A stretch of 37,139 nt of DNA, taken from positions 1 through 37,139 of the forward strand of contig JAEEQP010000037.1 of NCBI GenBank assembly GCA_016285355.1, read 5' to 3'. Source of the stretch: Bacteroidales bacterium. Its GTDB lineage: Bacteria > Bacteroidota > Bacteroidia > Bacteroidales > F082. Numbering within the stretch: position 1 is the stretch's first letter; every line of letters begins with the position of its first letter. Position numbers and translations under genes: made by a program. Positions 23,840 to 31,608 of this stretch are shown here, one piece after another. The notes beneath the pieces were generated by a model. It ran no database searches. It was not told where the DNA came from and saw only the letters and a program-made list of their open reading frames with translations.

Positions 23840-25911
23840 AAAAGACATTCTATTCTGTATTGATAATATTTTGTGTTATAGGCAGTGCTTTCGGCCAAAG
23901 GCCTAATGACACTCTGGTCAATTCTGTTATTGCCGATACGCTTACCCAGTCTCAAACAGAAATTGAAGTTGGAGATTTTATTGATGAGTTCAGTATGAGT
24001 GGTTTTGACCAACAAAAAGCAGCAATGTTGCTCAATGAGTGTATTTATACTTTGACTAGAGTGGAACGAAATAAGAACAAATTTGCGTATGAGGAAGAAC
24101 AATTTAAGTTGAACAATGTGTTGACATGGGAAGGCGTTCCCGAAATGGAATCTGTGACCACTTTTAGAGAACAACTGCAAACAGAACTAAATAAGCTTGT
24201 CATCAATGAAATAGAAAAAGAACGTTTCTTGAAAAAGAAAGAGAAAAGAGACAATGCAGCAGCGAGGAACGCTCTGTTAGGTGCCGTTTCATCCGTGCAA
24301 CTCAATGTGAATTTAGTTTCCATTATTTCTAATGTTGTTCTTACCACGGCTCGTACTCTTATGGATTATAATGCCAAGAAGGAAGAGTCCGCTGCCGATC
24401 TTAATGATCAGTTGTGGGAATTAACTAAAGACGAAATGAAATCGGTCACAAGTTTGCGTAATACTGCGTTTGGTGTTTTGACCGAAGCCTTTGGCAAATT
24501 TGGGATAAAGGAATGTATGAGACTGACGCCAGATAATGTTAATGAATTTCTCAATATTCTTGAGCTTAAAGATTTGGTTATCAAACAGAATCAACTTCAG
24601 GACAAAGAATCCGTATATCAATTTTTCCCGCCATATTGGTACGAATTGGGTTGCACCTATTTGGATTTGTATAGCTTGGATTCAGTCAAGTATGCTGTCG
24701 ATTTGCAGAAGGCTTGGAAGGCCTTCGACCGGTATGAAAGAATGTCCGATAAGTTCAAATTGTATCGTTACGATGGTAATGTGGGAATGATAGCATTGTT
24801 TCAGTTGCAATATCAGAAAGGCTTGTCAAATGAACAAAAAGAGGCATTAATTCAGAAAGTAATGTTCAACATTAAAAACAATGGAAATGTCTATCTAATT
24901 TGTGCATTGAATTATATGGAAATGGGCAAACTCAATGAATCCTATCGGTTGATGAGCGATTGCTTGTCTAACAATAAGATGACAGCATCTGATGAGATGA
25001 TTTTGACTTCGGCCGCATATTGGTATTTGTTGAAGGACCAAGGTGTCAAAGACTATTTCGTTAGGGCATTGGCACTGGCTGATAACATCGGGGTGAACGC
25101 TTATCTCACTTTCCTTTATGCTGTGAGAAACGATAAAAATGTGGATTTCTATACACTTAGAAGAGTGCTGCAGAAAAACATCCAGCTTGTGCCAATTCGT
25201 TATGAAGATGATGATATTACGGAGATTGAATATCGGCAAAGCGACAATACTCCCAGAAAATTTTACTACAATATAGAAGATTGGGATTTGGTGAGACGGG
25301 ATTTTTATAACGATAGTGATGATAGAACGGATTGGGAAGCCGCTGTCAGAAAGGCTACCCATAAGTTGAAAGATGACTATAAGTATTTTGATTCCCCAGA
25401 GGCTATGGCTCATGAAATGTATTATTTCAAGGACCATCCTGATCATCTATATAGTAGTGAGGGAAATCTTTTTTCTATTGTGATGATAGATGGTAAAAAG
25501 TATTATTATCTTGACGCTTCAAAAAAGTGGGAATCGGGTATAAAAGATTATCAGGGGGCAAAGATTGAAAAGAAAAAAGGCTCCGGACGTTACAACACAG
25601 AGAGTAATAACCGAGAGGATAAATATAGAAAGTTTTACAAGAAGTATAGCGTCGAAAAAGTGGAATCTGTTTTCTATTTTGGAGATTATGTAAATGAGAG
25701 ATATTCATGGCCAGGTTATACTGGGCCTATTTGCATAATGGATCTTTCTATTAACTCGGGTGATAATGATGGAGAATATTACAATGGCAAAGTCTGTTTG
25801 AGATATGAAACAGATTATATCAAGGAAGGAGACACAAAATTGCGTTTGTGTGGTATATCATTTGTTGAAAAAGTTGGAGATGAGGAAAAGGTAGAATGGA
25901 TTAAATTCTAA
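23836..25911 (+). CDS. Large exported helical protein of unknown function, possibly TPR-like
   Basis: The 691-residue protein has a signal peptide (MKKTFYSVLIIFCVIGSAFG-Q). An acidic helical region follows, then a very charged helix rich in Lys and Glu (about 115-150, NKLVINEIEKERFLKKKEKRD) and a hydrophobic stretch SVQLNVNLVSIISNVVLTTA, which could be a membrane-interacting helix. Residues of about 250-430 look like irregular TPR helices (YWYELGCTYLDLYSLDSVKYA, YLICALNYMEMGKLNESYRLM). The last 200 residues are richer in beta strands and aromatic residues (YYFKDHPDHLYSSEGN, VESVFYFGDYVNERYSW). It is coupled to the lipoprotein by a 4-base overlap, and the next gene starts 6 bases after its stop codon. 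No enzymatic motif was identified. Confidence 0.75.
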   Translation: MKKTFYSVLIIFCVIGSAFGQRPNDTLVNSVIADTLTQSQTEIEVGDFIDEFSMSGFDQQKAAMLLNECIYTLTRVERNKNKFAYEEEQFKLNNVLTWEGVPEMESVTTFREQLQTELNKLVINEIEKERFLKKKEKRDNAAARNALLGAVSSVQLNVNLVSIISNVVLTTARTLMDYNAKKEESAADLNDQLWELTKDEMKSVTSLRNTAFGVLTEAFGKFGIKECMRLTPDNVNEFLNILELKDLVIKQNQLQDKESVYQFFPPYWYELGCTYLDLYSLDSVKYAVDLQKAWKAFDRYERMSDKFKLYRYDGNVGMIALFQLQYQKGLSNEQKEALIQKVMFNIKNNGNVYLICALNYMEMGKLNESYRLMSDCLSNNKMTASDEMILTSAAYWYLLKDQGVKDYFVRALALADNIGVNAYLTFLYAVRNDKNVDFYTLRRVLQKNIQLVPIRYEDDDITEIEYRQSDNTPRKFYYNIEDWDLVRRDFYNDSDDRTDWEAAVRKATHKLKDDYKYFDSPEAMAHEMYYFKDHPDHLYSSEGNLFSIVMIDGKKYYYLDASKKWESGIKDYQGAKIEKKKGSGRYNTESNNREDKYRKFYKKYSVEKVESVFYFGDYVNERYSWPGYTGPICIMDLSINSGDNDGEYYNGKVCLRYETDYIKEGDTKLRLCGISFVEKVGDEEKVEWIKF

Positions 25912-25917
25912 AGTATT

Positions 25918-26712
25918 GTGAAAACATTATTATATAAGTTGGTAATCATCATAATGATGGTATTCTCATCTATCTATGGCTTTGCACAACAGATGGTGCC
26001 AAAAGATGAAATCGAATTGATTGATGAGAAAATAAAGTTAAAAGGAAAGCAATACCCTGGAAAAACCATAGTATTAGACGGCATTATTGAAGATGAAAAA
26101 TGGTATGCTTCTAAGTATAGGATTTTATTCGTTCTGAAAGAAGCTTGGGGAGGGGACGAAGGTGTTGTTGATATTCGGGCTGAACGCAGGAAAGATACCA
26201 AGATCCCTACAGATGGTAATGGGACCTATCGCCCGATGGTTGCAATTGCTAATATGTTGGTGAAAGATTTAGATGATTTTAATGCGATTTCAGGTAGTAT
26301 TAATAGTAGTGAAGCGTGGTCGGTATTCAAAGGCTGTTCTGCTATTATGGAGATTAAGAAAATATATGGAGGTACTAGGTCAAGTGATAATGATATAAAA
26401 GCCCATGCCACAATAAATGCCGAGTTATTAGAGGAACAAGTAAGAGTGTATAATCCAAATATTGTGGTAATTGGAGTGAATAATTTGTTGGATGATATAT
26501 TGGTCAAGAATAATGAGGTTTTTGGTGAGCATGTTAACTATGATGACGTTGAATTTATCACAATACATGGCAAAAGATTTAAATGTTATTACACGGATAA
26601 TCGGATTTATATCAATGCTTATCACCCACAATATGGCAATTTTTATATACAGGAATATTGCGAGGAGATTGTCCGAGTAGCTCGTGAATGGATGGAGGAT
26701 AACGAAGAATGA
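25918..26712 (+). CDS. Uracil-DNA-glycosylase-like fold protein with a signal peptide
   Basis: The frame starts at GTG 25918, 6 bases after the previous stop codon, and gives a standard signal peptide (LLYKLVIIIMMVFSSIYGFA-Q). A cytoplasmic form from the ATG at 25993 (MVPKDEIEL) cannot be excluded. The mature part resembles the UDG-like superfamily: strand RILFVLKEAWGG (about 62-73), PNIVVIGVNNLL (about 180-191, the P-x-hydrophobic strand-G element) and the late motif AYHPQYGNF (about 236-244), where UDG-like proteins have H-P-S. The activating Asp or Asn of real glycosylases is not identifiable. Export would be odd for a DNA-repair enzyme, so a different substrate is likely. Its stop codon overlaps the start of the zinc-ribbon gene. 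Function is unknown. Confidence 0.7.
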   Translation: MKTLLYKLVIIIMMVFSSIYGFAQQMVPKDEIELIDEKIKLKGKQYPGKTIVLDGIIEDEKWYASKYRILFVLKEAWGGDEGVVDIRAERRKDTKIPTDGNGTYRPMVAIANMLVKDLDDFNAISGSINSSEAWSVFKGCSAIMEIKKIYGGTRSSDNDIKAHATINAELLEEQVRVYNPNIVVIGVNNLLDDILVKNNEVFGEHVNYDDVEFITIHGKRFKCYYTDNRIYINAYHPQYGNFYIQEYCEEIVRVAREWMEDNEE

Positions 26713-26894
26713 AAAACAGACTAATTTCTAAACCTTGCCCCCGCTGCCAAACCGAAATCAAGCTGTTCACCCTCCCAGAGGGAACGATGACAGACCCCGA
26801 ACCAGCCAAAGCACGGCTTTTCGTTGTCAAACGTTGCCCTTCATGTGAGCGAAAGGTGCTGATTTGGACAGGTTTTCGGCAGGTGGTAAAGTGA
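26709..26894 (+). CDS. Very small zinc-ribbon protein
   Basis: The 61-residue frame overlaps the preceding stop codon (ATGA at 26709-26712), the same coupling used earlier in the cluster. Two CP-x-C knuckles, C10-x2-C13 and C43-x2-C46, sit in a basic sequence (KPCPRCQTEIKLF and VKRCPSCERKVLIW), the usual form of a treble-clef or ribbon that binds one zinc. Such mini-proteins often bind nucleic acid or act as accessory subunits. Base composition is higher in GC than in the upstream cluster genes, so it may have a separate origin. It is the last plus-strand gene before the convergent ATPase-nuclease, 10 bases away. The coupling and the intact zinc ligands support a real gene. Confidence 0.7.
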   Translation: MKNRLISKPCPRCQTEIKLFTLPEGTMTDPEPAKARLFVVKRCPSCERKVLIWTGFRQVVK

Positions 26895-26904
26895 CGCTTT
26901 GGTT

Positions 26905-28356
26905 TTATCGTGATTCCTTGAACAAATCATCCATCGTGACCAACATCTGAATCTGGCCGAAATACTCATTGTAGGTCAGGCCGTAAGTCGTTATTAATGT
27001 GAGATGTACGTTGCGATTTTTGGGTAGGTTATCAATGAGTGTTTGCGTTCTGTGGCGCAGTTTTTTATCGTAGCCCTTGTCGATAGTAAATTCTTCCTTA
27101 TAGAATTTCATTTCACAAAGGTTCACAACGCGGTCGGCACGGTCAATCAGGAGGTCGATTTGCGTGCCTTCGGTCTCGTCATCACCTCTGAGACTCCATG
27201 CCGATTCCTTTGAGGTGATGCCTCCGATGCCTAAAGCATTCTTAATCTGTTGGATGTGTTTCATGCAAACTTCTTCAAAGGCAATACCTTTCCAAGATGA
27301 AAGCCGTTGCGCGTTTTGGTTTTTCTCCCAAAATTCGGGGTCGGTGATTTCGCCATTGGCCAAGAATTTGGCATGGAATAGGCAGAAATTGTCCACCAAC
27401 TTGTAGTGCTCCTCTCGTTTTGAGCGGCCAAAAGGCACATAACGCACGATGAAATCGCTTGCTTCGAGGGCAGTCAGCATTTTGGAGAAGCCACCGCCTT
27501 TCTGTATGCCTGTTGCGGTGGCAATCTCGTCGCGTGTAAATCCGCAGTGTTTGGTTGCCAATAAGTTGATGATTTTCTTATAGTTGGCAGGTCGCGAAAA
27601 CAACGATGAAAATAGTCTGTCGAATTCGTTTTTCAGCTTGGCATTGCGGGCGAAAAACAGAAGGTCGAGGTTTTGTCCGAGGCTCAATCCCTTGCGGAAA
27701 AATCCCAAATAGTAAGGTATACCTCCGACGGCCATATAGGCTTGGATGATGTCGTAGCGTGTCAGGCGCAAGTCCATCGCCTTGAAATAAGCCTCACATT
27801 CGCACAGTGTAAACGGCGAGAGTTTGATTTCATAGGTGAGGCGTCCGTAAAGTCCGCCGTGGTTGTTGATGAGGTTGTCTTCCATCCATGAGGTGGCCGA
27901 GCCGCACACGATGAGCATCAGGTTGTCGCGTCCCGAGCCCCATCCGTTCCAAAAGTGCTCGAATGCTGAGAGAAACCCCGACCGTGGCGTGTCCATCCAC
28001 GGCAATTCGTCGATGAAGACCACTTGGCGCTCTTTCCCACTAAGGCTTTCCAGCAGCCTTTCGAGCATGAAAAAGGCCTCAATCCAACTCTTGGGATGTT
28101 CGGAAGGCTCTAATCCGTAACGAATGAGTGAATTGTGGAAGCTTTTTAGTTGGTCTTGCAGAATATTTGTGTTTTCTGTGTCAAAAGGCGACACCCCTGT
28201 ATGGTAAAAGGCCATCTTGTCCTTGAACAATTCTTTGATGAGGTAGGTTTTCCCCACTCTGCGGCGACCATAAACGGCGACAAACTCTGGCCTATTGCCG
28301 CGATAGAGTTGCATAAGTTCCTCAATTTCAGTGTTTCTTCCGATAATATTGCTCAT
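26905..28356 (-). CDS. AAA/STAND-type ATPase fused to a DUF234 PD-(D/E)XK nuclease-like domain
   Basis: The 483-residue protein belongs to the archaeal-type ATPase_2/DUF234 group. Walker A GRRRVGKT is at 30-37, Walker B VVFIDELPW at 112-120 and a sensor strand LIVCGSATSWM at 148-158. A winged-helix region follows at about 265-310 (TRDEIATATGIQKGGGFSKML). The C-terminus has a plausible PD-(D/E)XK nuclease core: E361 or E362 in IAFEEVC, D401 in QIDLLID, and E415-x-K417 in LCEMKFY. All key residues are present, so both ATPase and nuclease functions may be active. These proteins are numerous in Bacteroidales and their role is unsettled; DNA-related or toxin-like roles have been proposed. The upstream region contains a regular array of inverted decamers that may be its binding sites. 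Confidence 0.9.
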   Translation of the reverse strand: MSNIIGRNTEIEELMQLYRGNRPEFVAVYGRRRVGKTYLIKELFKDKMAFYHTGVSPFDTENTNILQDQLKSFHNSLIRYGLEPSEHPKSWIEAFFMLERLLESLSGKERQVVFIDELPWMDTPRSGFLSAFEHFWNGWGSGRDNLMLIVCGSATSWMEDNLINNHGGLYGRLTYEIKLSPFTLCECEAYFKAMDLRLTRYDIIQAYMAVGGIPYYLGFFRKGLSLGQNLDLLFFARNAKLKNEFDRLFSSLFSRPANYKKIINLLATKHCGFTRDEIATATGIQKGGGFSKMLTALEASDFIVRYVPFGRSKREEHYKLVDNFCLFHAKFLANGEITDPEFWEKNQNAQRLSSWKGIAFEEVCMKHIQQIKNALGIGGITSKESAWSLRGDDETEGTQIDLLIDRADRVVNLCEMKFYKEEFTIDKGYDKKLRHRTQTLIDNLPKNRNVHLTLITTYGLTYNEYFGQIQMLVTMDDLFKESR

Positions 28357-28367
28357 GTTTTATGACT

Positions 28368-28520
28368 TTATTTGTCCGCAAAGGTACAAAAATATCATTT
28401 CACGGATAAATAAATACCATCTTATTTTTCCCTAAACGATAAAAAATATTCTTTTAGGATAAATAAGCAGTATACTAATTGTCCCTGAAAGCATATAAAA
28501 GTGTTTTCAGGGACAAATAA
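28368..28520. repeat. Array of six decamers in alternating orientation
   Basis: Six copies of TTATTTnTCC alternate in orientation: 28368 forward (TTATTTGTCC), 28404 reverse (GGATAAATAA), 28422 forward (TTATTTTTCC), 28457 reverse (GGATAAATAA), 28475 forward (CTAATTGTCC, degenerate) and 28511 reverse (GGACAAATAA). Starts are 36, 18, 35, 18 and 36 bases apart, a period of about 54. Two of the three 25-26-base spacers also begin CTAAA or CTGAAA and end TTTTA or TTTTCAG, extending the inverted repeats; GTCCCTGAAA (28481-28490) pairs exactly with TTTCAGGGAC (28505-28514). The array covers the ATPase promoter and almost the whole gap to sppA. Confidence 0.8.
28379..28386 (-). promoter_or_regulatory. 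-7 promoter element for the ATPase-nuclease gene
   Basis: TACCTTTG on the minus strand (TAnnTTTG) ends 22 bases before the ATG. It lies between the first and second decamers of the array, a position suited to repression by whatever binds them. Confidence 0.6.
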
Positions 28521-28540
28521 GTGTAAAATGAGGATGGATT

Positions 28541-30328
28541 TTATTCAATCACCATATCAAACGGCAACCGCGCTTGGATACCTGTGTTCTTCTGAAGGTT
28601 GTCCAAACCTTTGAAGTAGTCGTAATATGCACCGAGTCTCTGTTTCATCGCGGCATCGAGTTGGTCGGAGCCGTTACCGTTTATGGATTCCATGATACGA
28701 GTGAAATAGTCCTTCTGCTTGGGCCATTCCGTCACTTTGTAGTCGTTGCCCAAGTTGGCTTTCTCAGCGGCATAGGCGATGGCATCTTCCATGTCACCCA
28801 GCTTGTCAACGAGGCCGAGACTGATGGCATCAGCACCAGCCCACACACGGCCTTGACCAATGCTGTCAACGTAGGTTTGAGTCAGGCCACGACCATTGGC
28901 AACACGCTTGGTGAAGTCGTCGTAGGTCTTGACCACCATTTCCTGCAATTTGCCATACTGGAACTCGGTGAGCGGTTGGGTGATATTGCCGAAGTCGGCG
29001 TTTTTGTTGGTTTTGGCCACGTCAAAGGTCAAGCCAACCTTGTCGTTCAAGAAGCCTTGCATGTTGGGGAAGGTACCGAACACACCGATGGAACCTGTGA
29101 GGGTAGTGGGGTCGGCGAAGATGTAGTTGGCATTGGCTGAAATCCAGTAACCGCCTGAAGCGGCATAGTTGCCCATGGAGACGATGACAGGTTTCACTTC
29201 CTTGGTGAGGTCGAGCTCGCGTCCGATGATGGCAGAAGCCACGGCACTGCCGCCAGGTGAGTTGACGCGCAGCACAACGGCTTTCACGTTCTCGTCCTCG
29301 CGGGCTTGACGGATGGTCTTGGAGAGGTTTTCGGAATAGATGGCCTCGTTCTCGTCGCCCTTGCCGTCGAAGATTTGTCCCGAAGCATAGATGATGGCCA
29401 CTTCGTTCTTGCTGGCGTTCTTGTCCTTATAGGATTTGGCGTAATTGGCATTGCCAATGGCGTTGATGCTCTTGTTGCTGCCAGTCAGACCTTTCAGCTC
29501 GTCAAGCACTTGGTCCTTGTAGTAGAGCGCGTCAACCAAACCAAGTTCTTTGGCTTTCTGGGCATTGAACAGGGTCTCCAAGTTGTCGGCAATCTCGTTA
29601 AGTTGTTCCACGGAGATGTTGCGGTTTTGGCTAATGCCGGCGAGGATTTGACCCCAAACGGTGCCCAAAAGCTTGTCCATCTGTTCGCGGTTGGCCTCGC
29701 TCATCTTGTCTAAGAAATAAGGCTCCACGGCACTCTTGAAGCGGTTGTTGGGGCCGCGCACAATCTGCATCTCGATGTCGAGTTTGTCTAACAAGTGCTT
29801 GTAGAACGTGATTTGCGTGGCCATGCCGTGCAGGTCGAGGGCACCTTCAGGATTGAGGATAATCTTGTCGGCGATAGAGGCCATATAGTAGGCGGATTGG
29901 CTGTAGCTTTCACCGTATGTGACGATAAACTTGCCTGATTCCTTGAATTCGATGAGTTTGTCACGGATTTCCTGCAAGGTGGCTGTAGAAGTCGGGATGC
30001 TACTCAGTTCCATGTAGATACCTTTGATGTTCGGGTCGGTCTTGGCATGTTCGATGTTGCGTAAGATGTCATTCATACCTGTGGCATCTTTGGATTCCAT
30101 CGACTGGAAATCGATACCGCTGAAAGGATCTTCGGTGGTACGGTCCGCGATTTGATAGTCGAGTTTCATGTAAAGCACGGAGTTGGGCTTTACGGTCGTT
30201 GAGGTTTCTGTGTCTTTCGACAGGTTGGAAATCATGGAAGAAACCACTCCAACCTTAATGAAGAAGTTGATTACCAATGCAATCAATGTGCCGATGAAGG
30301 CAGCAAGTACAACTTTACCGAATTTCAT
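28541..30328 (-). CDS. sppA: Signal peptide peptidase SppA, 67K type
   Basis: SppA is a membrane-anchored serine protease that degrades cleaved signal peptides from the periplasmic side. The 595-residue length fits the double-domain (67K) form. One N-terminal transmembrane helix lies at about 6-28 (VVLAAFIGTLIALVINFFIKVGV). The catalytic lysine is K198 in RFKSAVEP, and the nucleophile is S391 in NYAASGGYW, with NSPGGSA upstream, so the Ser-Lys dyad is complete. Gene order is unremarkable. It is divergent from folK across a compact region with mirror-image promoters. The ATG at 30328 is followed directly by the basic n-region MKFGK. No alternative assignment is likely. Confidence 0.97.
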   Translation of the reverse strand: MKFGKVVLAAFIGTLIALVINFFIKVGVVSSMISNLSKDTETSTTVKPNSVLYMKLDYQIADRTTEDPFSGIDFQSMESKDATGMNDILRNIEHAKTDPNIKGIYMELSSIPTSTATLQEIRDKLIEFKESGKFIVTYGESYSQSAYYMASIADKIILNPEGALDLHGMATQITFYKHLLDKLDIEMQIVRGPNNRFKSAVEPYFLDKMSEANREQMDKLLGTVWGQILAGISQNRNISVEQLNEIADNLETLFNAQKAKELGLVDALYYKDQVLDELKGLTGSNKSINAIGNANYAKSYKDKNASKNEVAIIYASGQIFDGKGDENEAIYSENLSKTIRQAREDENVKAVVLRVNSPGGSAVASAIIGRELDLTKEVKPVIVSMGNYAASGGYWISANANYIFADPTTLTGSIGVFGTFPNMQGFLNDKVGLTFDVAKTNKNADFGNITQPLTEFQYGKLQEMVVKTYDDFTKRVANGRGLTQTYVDSIGQGRVWAGADAISLGLVDKLGDMEDAIAYAAEKANLGNDYKVTEWPKQKDYFTRIMESINGNGSDQLDAAMKQRLGAYYDYFKGLDNLQKNTGIQARLPFDMVIE

Positions 30329-30356
30329 GATGTTACGTTTTTGTTAGTTTAGACCG

Positions 30357-30364
30357 CAAAGGTA
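30357..30364 (-). promoter_or_regulatory. -7 promoter element for sppA
   Basis: TACCTTTG on the minus strand, 28 bases before the sppA ATG. With flanking bases it forms a perfect 9-base inverted repeat with the folK -7 element. Confidence 0.65.
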
Positions 30365-30377
30365 CATAAAAAAAACT

Positions 30378-30385
30378 TACCTTTG
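30378..30385 (+). promoter_or_regulatory. -7 promoter element for folK-deoxynucleoside kinase
   Basis: TACCTTTG ends 15 bases before the folK ATG at 30401, leaving a leader of about 10 bases. The open frame's earliest start (TTG 30383) lies inside this element and is rejected. Confidence 0.65.
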
Positions 30386-30400
30386 CCGAAAATCTCGACG

Positions 30401-30892
30401 ATGGAAAAATGTTACGTTCTCTTCGGGTCGAACATGGGCGACAAAAACCAAATCTTTGCGCAGGCTTGCCTATTAATTAATAATAGGTGTGGTCATATTG
30501 AGGCGGTTTCGTCGGCCTACGAGTCGGAGCCATGGGGGTTTGAGGCGAAGGAATGGTTCTTGAACCGACTCATTATCGTCGAGACGGAGCTTGAACCCGA
30601 GGAAATGATGCGGCAACTGCTTGACATTGAGGCTGAATTGGGAAGAGTGCGCCATCCCGAAACGGAAGGCTATACCTCACGGACAGCGGATTTGGACATC
30701 CTTTATTATGGTTCCCGCATCGTGCTGACCGACAGCCTCACCATCCCGCATCCGCGACTGCACGAGCGCCGTTTTGCCCTGTTGCCTTTGTGCGAAATGG
30801 TGCCGCAGTTGGTGCATCCTGCGTTTAACTTCACCCAAACCGAGCTGTTGAGGCGTTGCCACGACTTTTCGGAAGTCAGAAAAATCGAATGA
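30401..30892 (+). CDS. folK: 2-amino-4-hydroxy-6-hydroxymethyldihydropteridine diphosphokinase (HPPK)
   Basis: HPPK transfers pyrophosphate from ATP to 6-hydroxymethyl-dihydropterin in folate synthesis. The chosen start is ATG 30401 (MEKCYVLFGSNMGDK), because the TTG further upstream lies inside the -7 box. The 163-residue length is typical. Family motifs are the N-terminal strand with GSNMGD, the pterin-loop segment YESEPWGFEAKEWFLN (about 40-55) and the metal-binding signature RTADLDILYYG (about 94-104), followed by IPHPRLHERRFAL. Its stop codon overlaps the start of the kinase gene (ATGA), so the two are coupled. A folK-deoxynucleoside kinase pair also occurs in other Bacteroidota, to my recollection. 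Confidence 0.96.
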   Translation: MEKCYVLFGSNMGDKNQIFAQACLLINNRCGHIEAVSSAYESEPWGFEAKEWFLNRLIIVETELEPEEMMRQLLDIEAELGRVRHPETEGYTSRTADLDILYYGSRIVLTDSLTIPHPRLHERRFALLPLCEMVPQLVHPAFNFTQTELLRRCHDFSEVRKIE

Positions 30893-31536
30893 GTATGCAA
30901 TACAATTATATCGCCATAGAAGGAACCATCGGGGCAGGCAAGACCACTTTGTCCACTCGCATCGCCAACGATTTCAATGGAAAACTTGTCCTTGAGGAGT
31001 TTGAGGGCGACAAGAATCCGTTCCTGCCCAAGTTCTACAAGGAGCCCGAGAAGTATTCCTTCCAGTTGGAAATGACCTTTTTGGCCTTGCGTTATCAGCA
31101 GTTGAAGGACAAACTGGGTGCCCTCGACCTCTTCCACGATTTCATCATCTCGGACTATTATGTGGCCAAGTCGCTGATTTTCTCGAAGAACAACTTACAG
31201 GATGACGAATACCAACTATTTGCCCGATTTTTCAATATCATCTTTTCAGACATGCCTAAACCTGAGTTGTTGGTGTACCTTTACTCCGATGTGGAGCGTT
31301 TGCAGGCCAACATCCGCAAGCGCGGACGCAGCTATGAGCAGGAAATCAGCGATGCCTATTTGGAAAACATCCAGCAGGGTTATTTCGATTTTCTCCGTCA
31401 GCAACAGGGCAACATGCGTATTCTGTTGATTGACACCAACCGCCTCGACTTTGTGGCGAACGAAAAGGACTATCAGCGCATCATTGACGCTATCGATCAA
31501 CCTTACGAAATTGGTTTACATAGGATTTCCTTGTGA
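30889..31536 (+). CDS. Deoxynucleoside kinase
   Basis: The start used is ATG 30889, overlapping the folK stop codon; the longer frame from 30856 lies inside folK. The 215-residue product is a dCK/dGK-type kinase that phosphorylates deoxynucleosides for salvage. It has a P-loop GTIGAGKTT at 12-20, an acidic EE pair near 36-37, SDYYVAKSL (88-96) in place of the DRS-type motif, and a basic LID segment IRKRGRSYEQEI near 145. Substrate choice (deoxyadenosine, deoxyguanosine or deoxycytidine) cannot be read from the sequence. It is followed by a bidirectional terminator. Confidence 0.93.
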   Translation: MSMQYNYIAIEGTIGAGKTTLSTRIANDFNGKLVLEEFEGDKNPFLPKFYKEPEKYSFQLEMTFLALRYQQLKDKLGALDLFHDFIISDYYVAKSLIFSKNNLQDDEYQLFARFFNIIFSDMPKPELLVYLYSDVERLQANIRKRGRSYEQEISDAYLENIQQGYFDFLRQQQGNMRILLIDTNRLDFVANEKDYQRIIDAIDQPYEIGLHRISL

Positions 31537-31561
31537 TTTTTTTTTCAGGTACGGACACAAA

Positions 31562-31588
31562 AAAAGCCGCCCGATTGGAGCGGCTTTT
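31562..31588. terminator. Bidirectional rho-independent terminator
   Basis: AAAAGCCGC (31562-31570) pairs with GCGGCTTTT (31580-31588) around a 9-base loop, with A/T tracts on both sides. It lies between the convergent deoxynucleoside kinase and OmpA-family genes and should stop transcription from both directions. Confidence 0.88.
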
Positions 31589-31608
31589 CTGTTGTTTGGT
31601 GAAACAGA

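Noticed and set aside
28368..28520. CRISPR array interpretation of the decamer repeats
   Set aside because: Copies alternate in orientation, the repeated unit is only 10 bases, and spacings are 18 and 36 bases. No cas gene is present.
30472..30490. Perfect short palindrome CCTATTA...TAATAGG inside folK
   Set aside because: It lies in conserved coding sequence and the AT-rich composition makes a 7-base match unsurprising.
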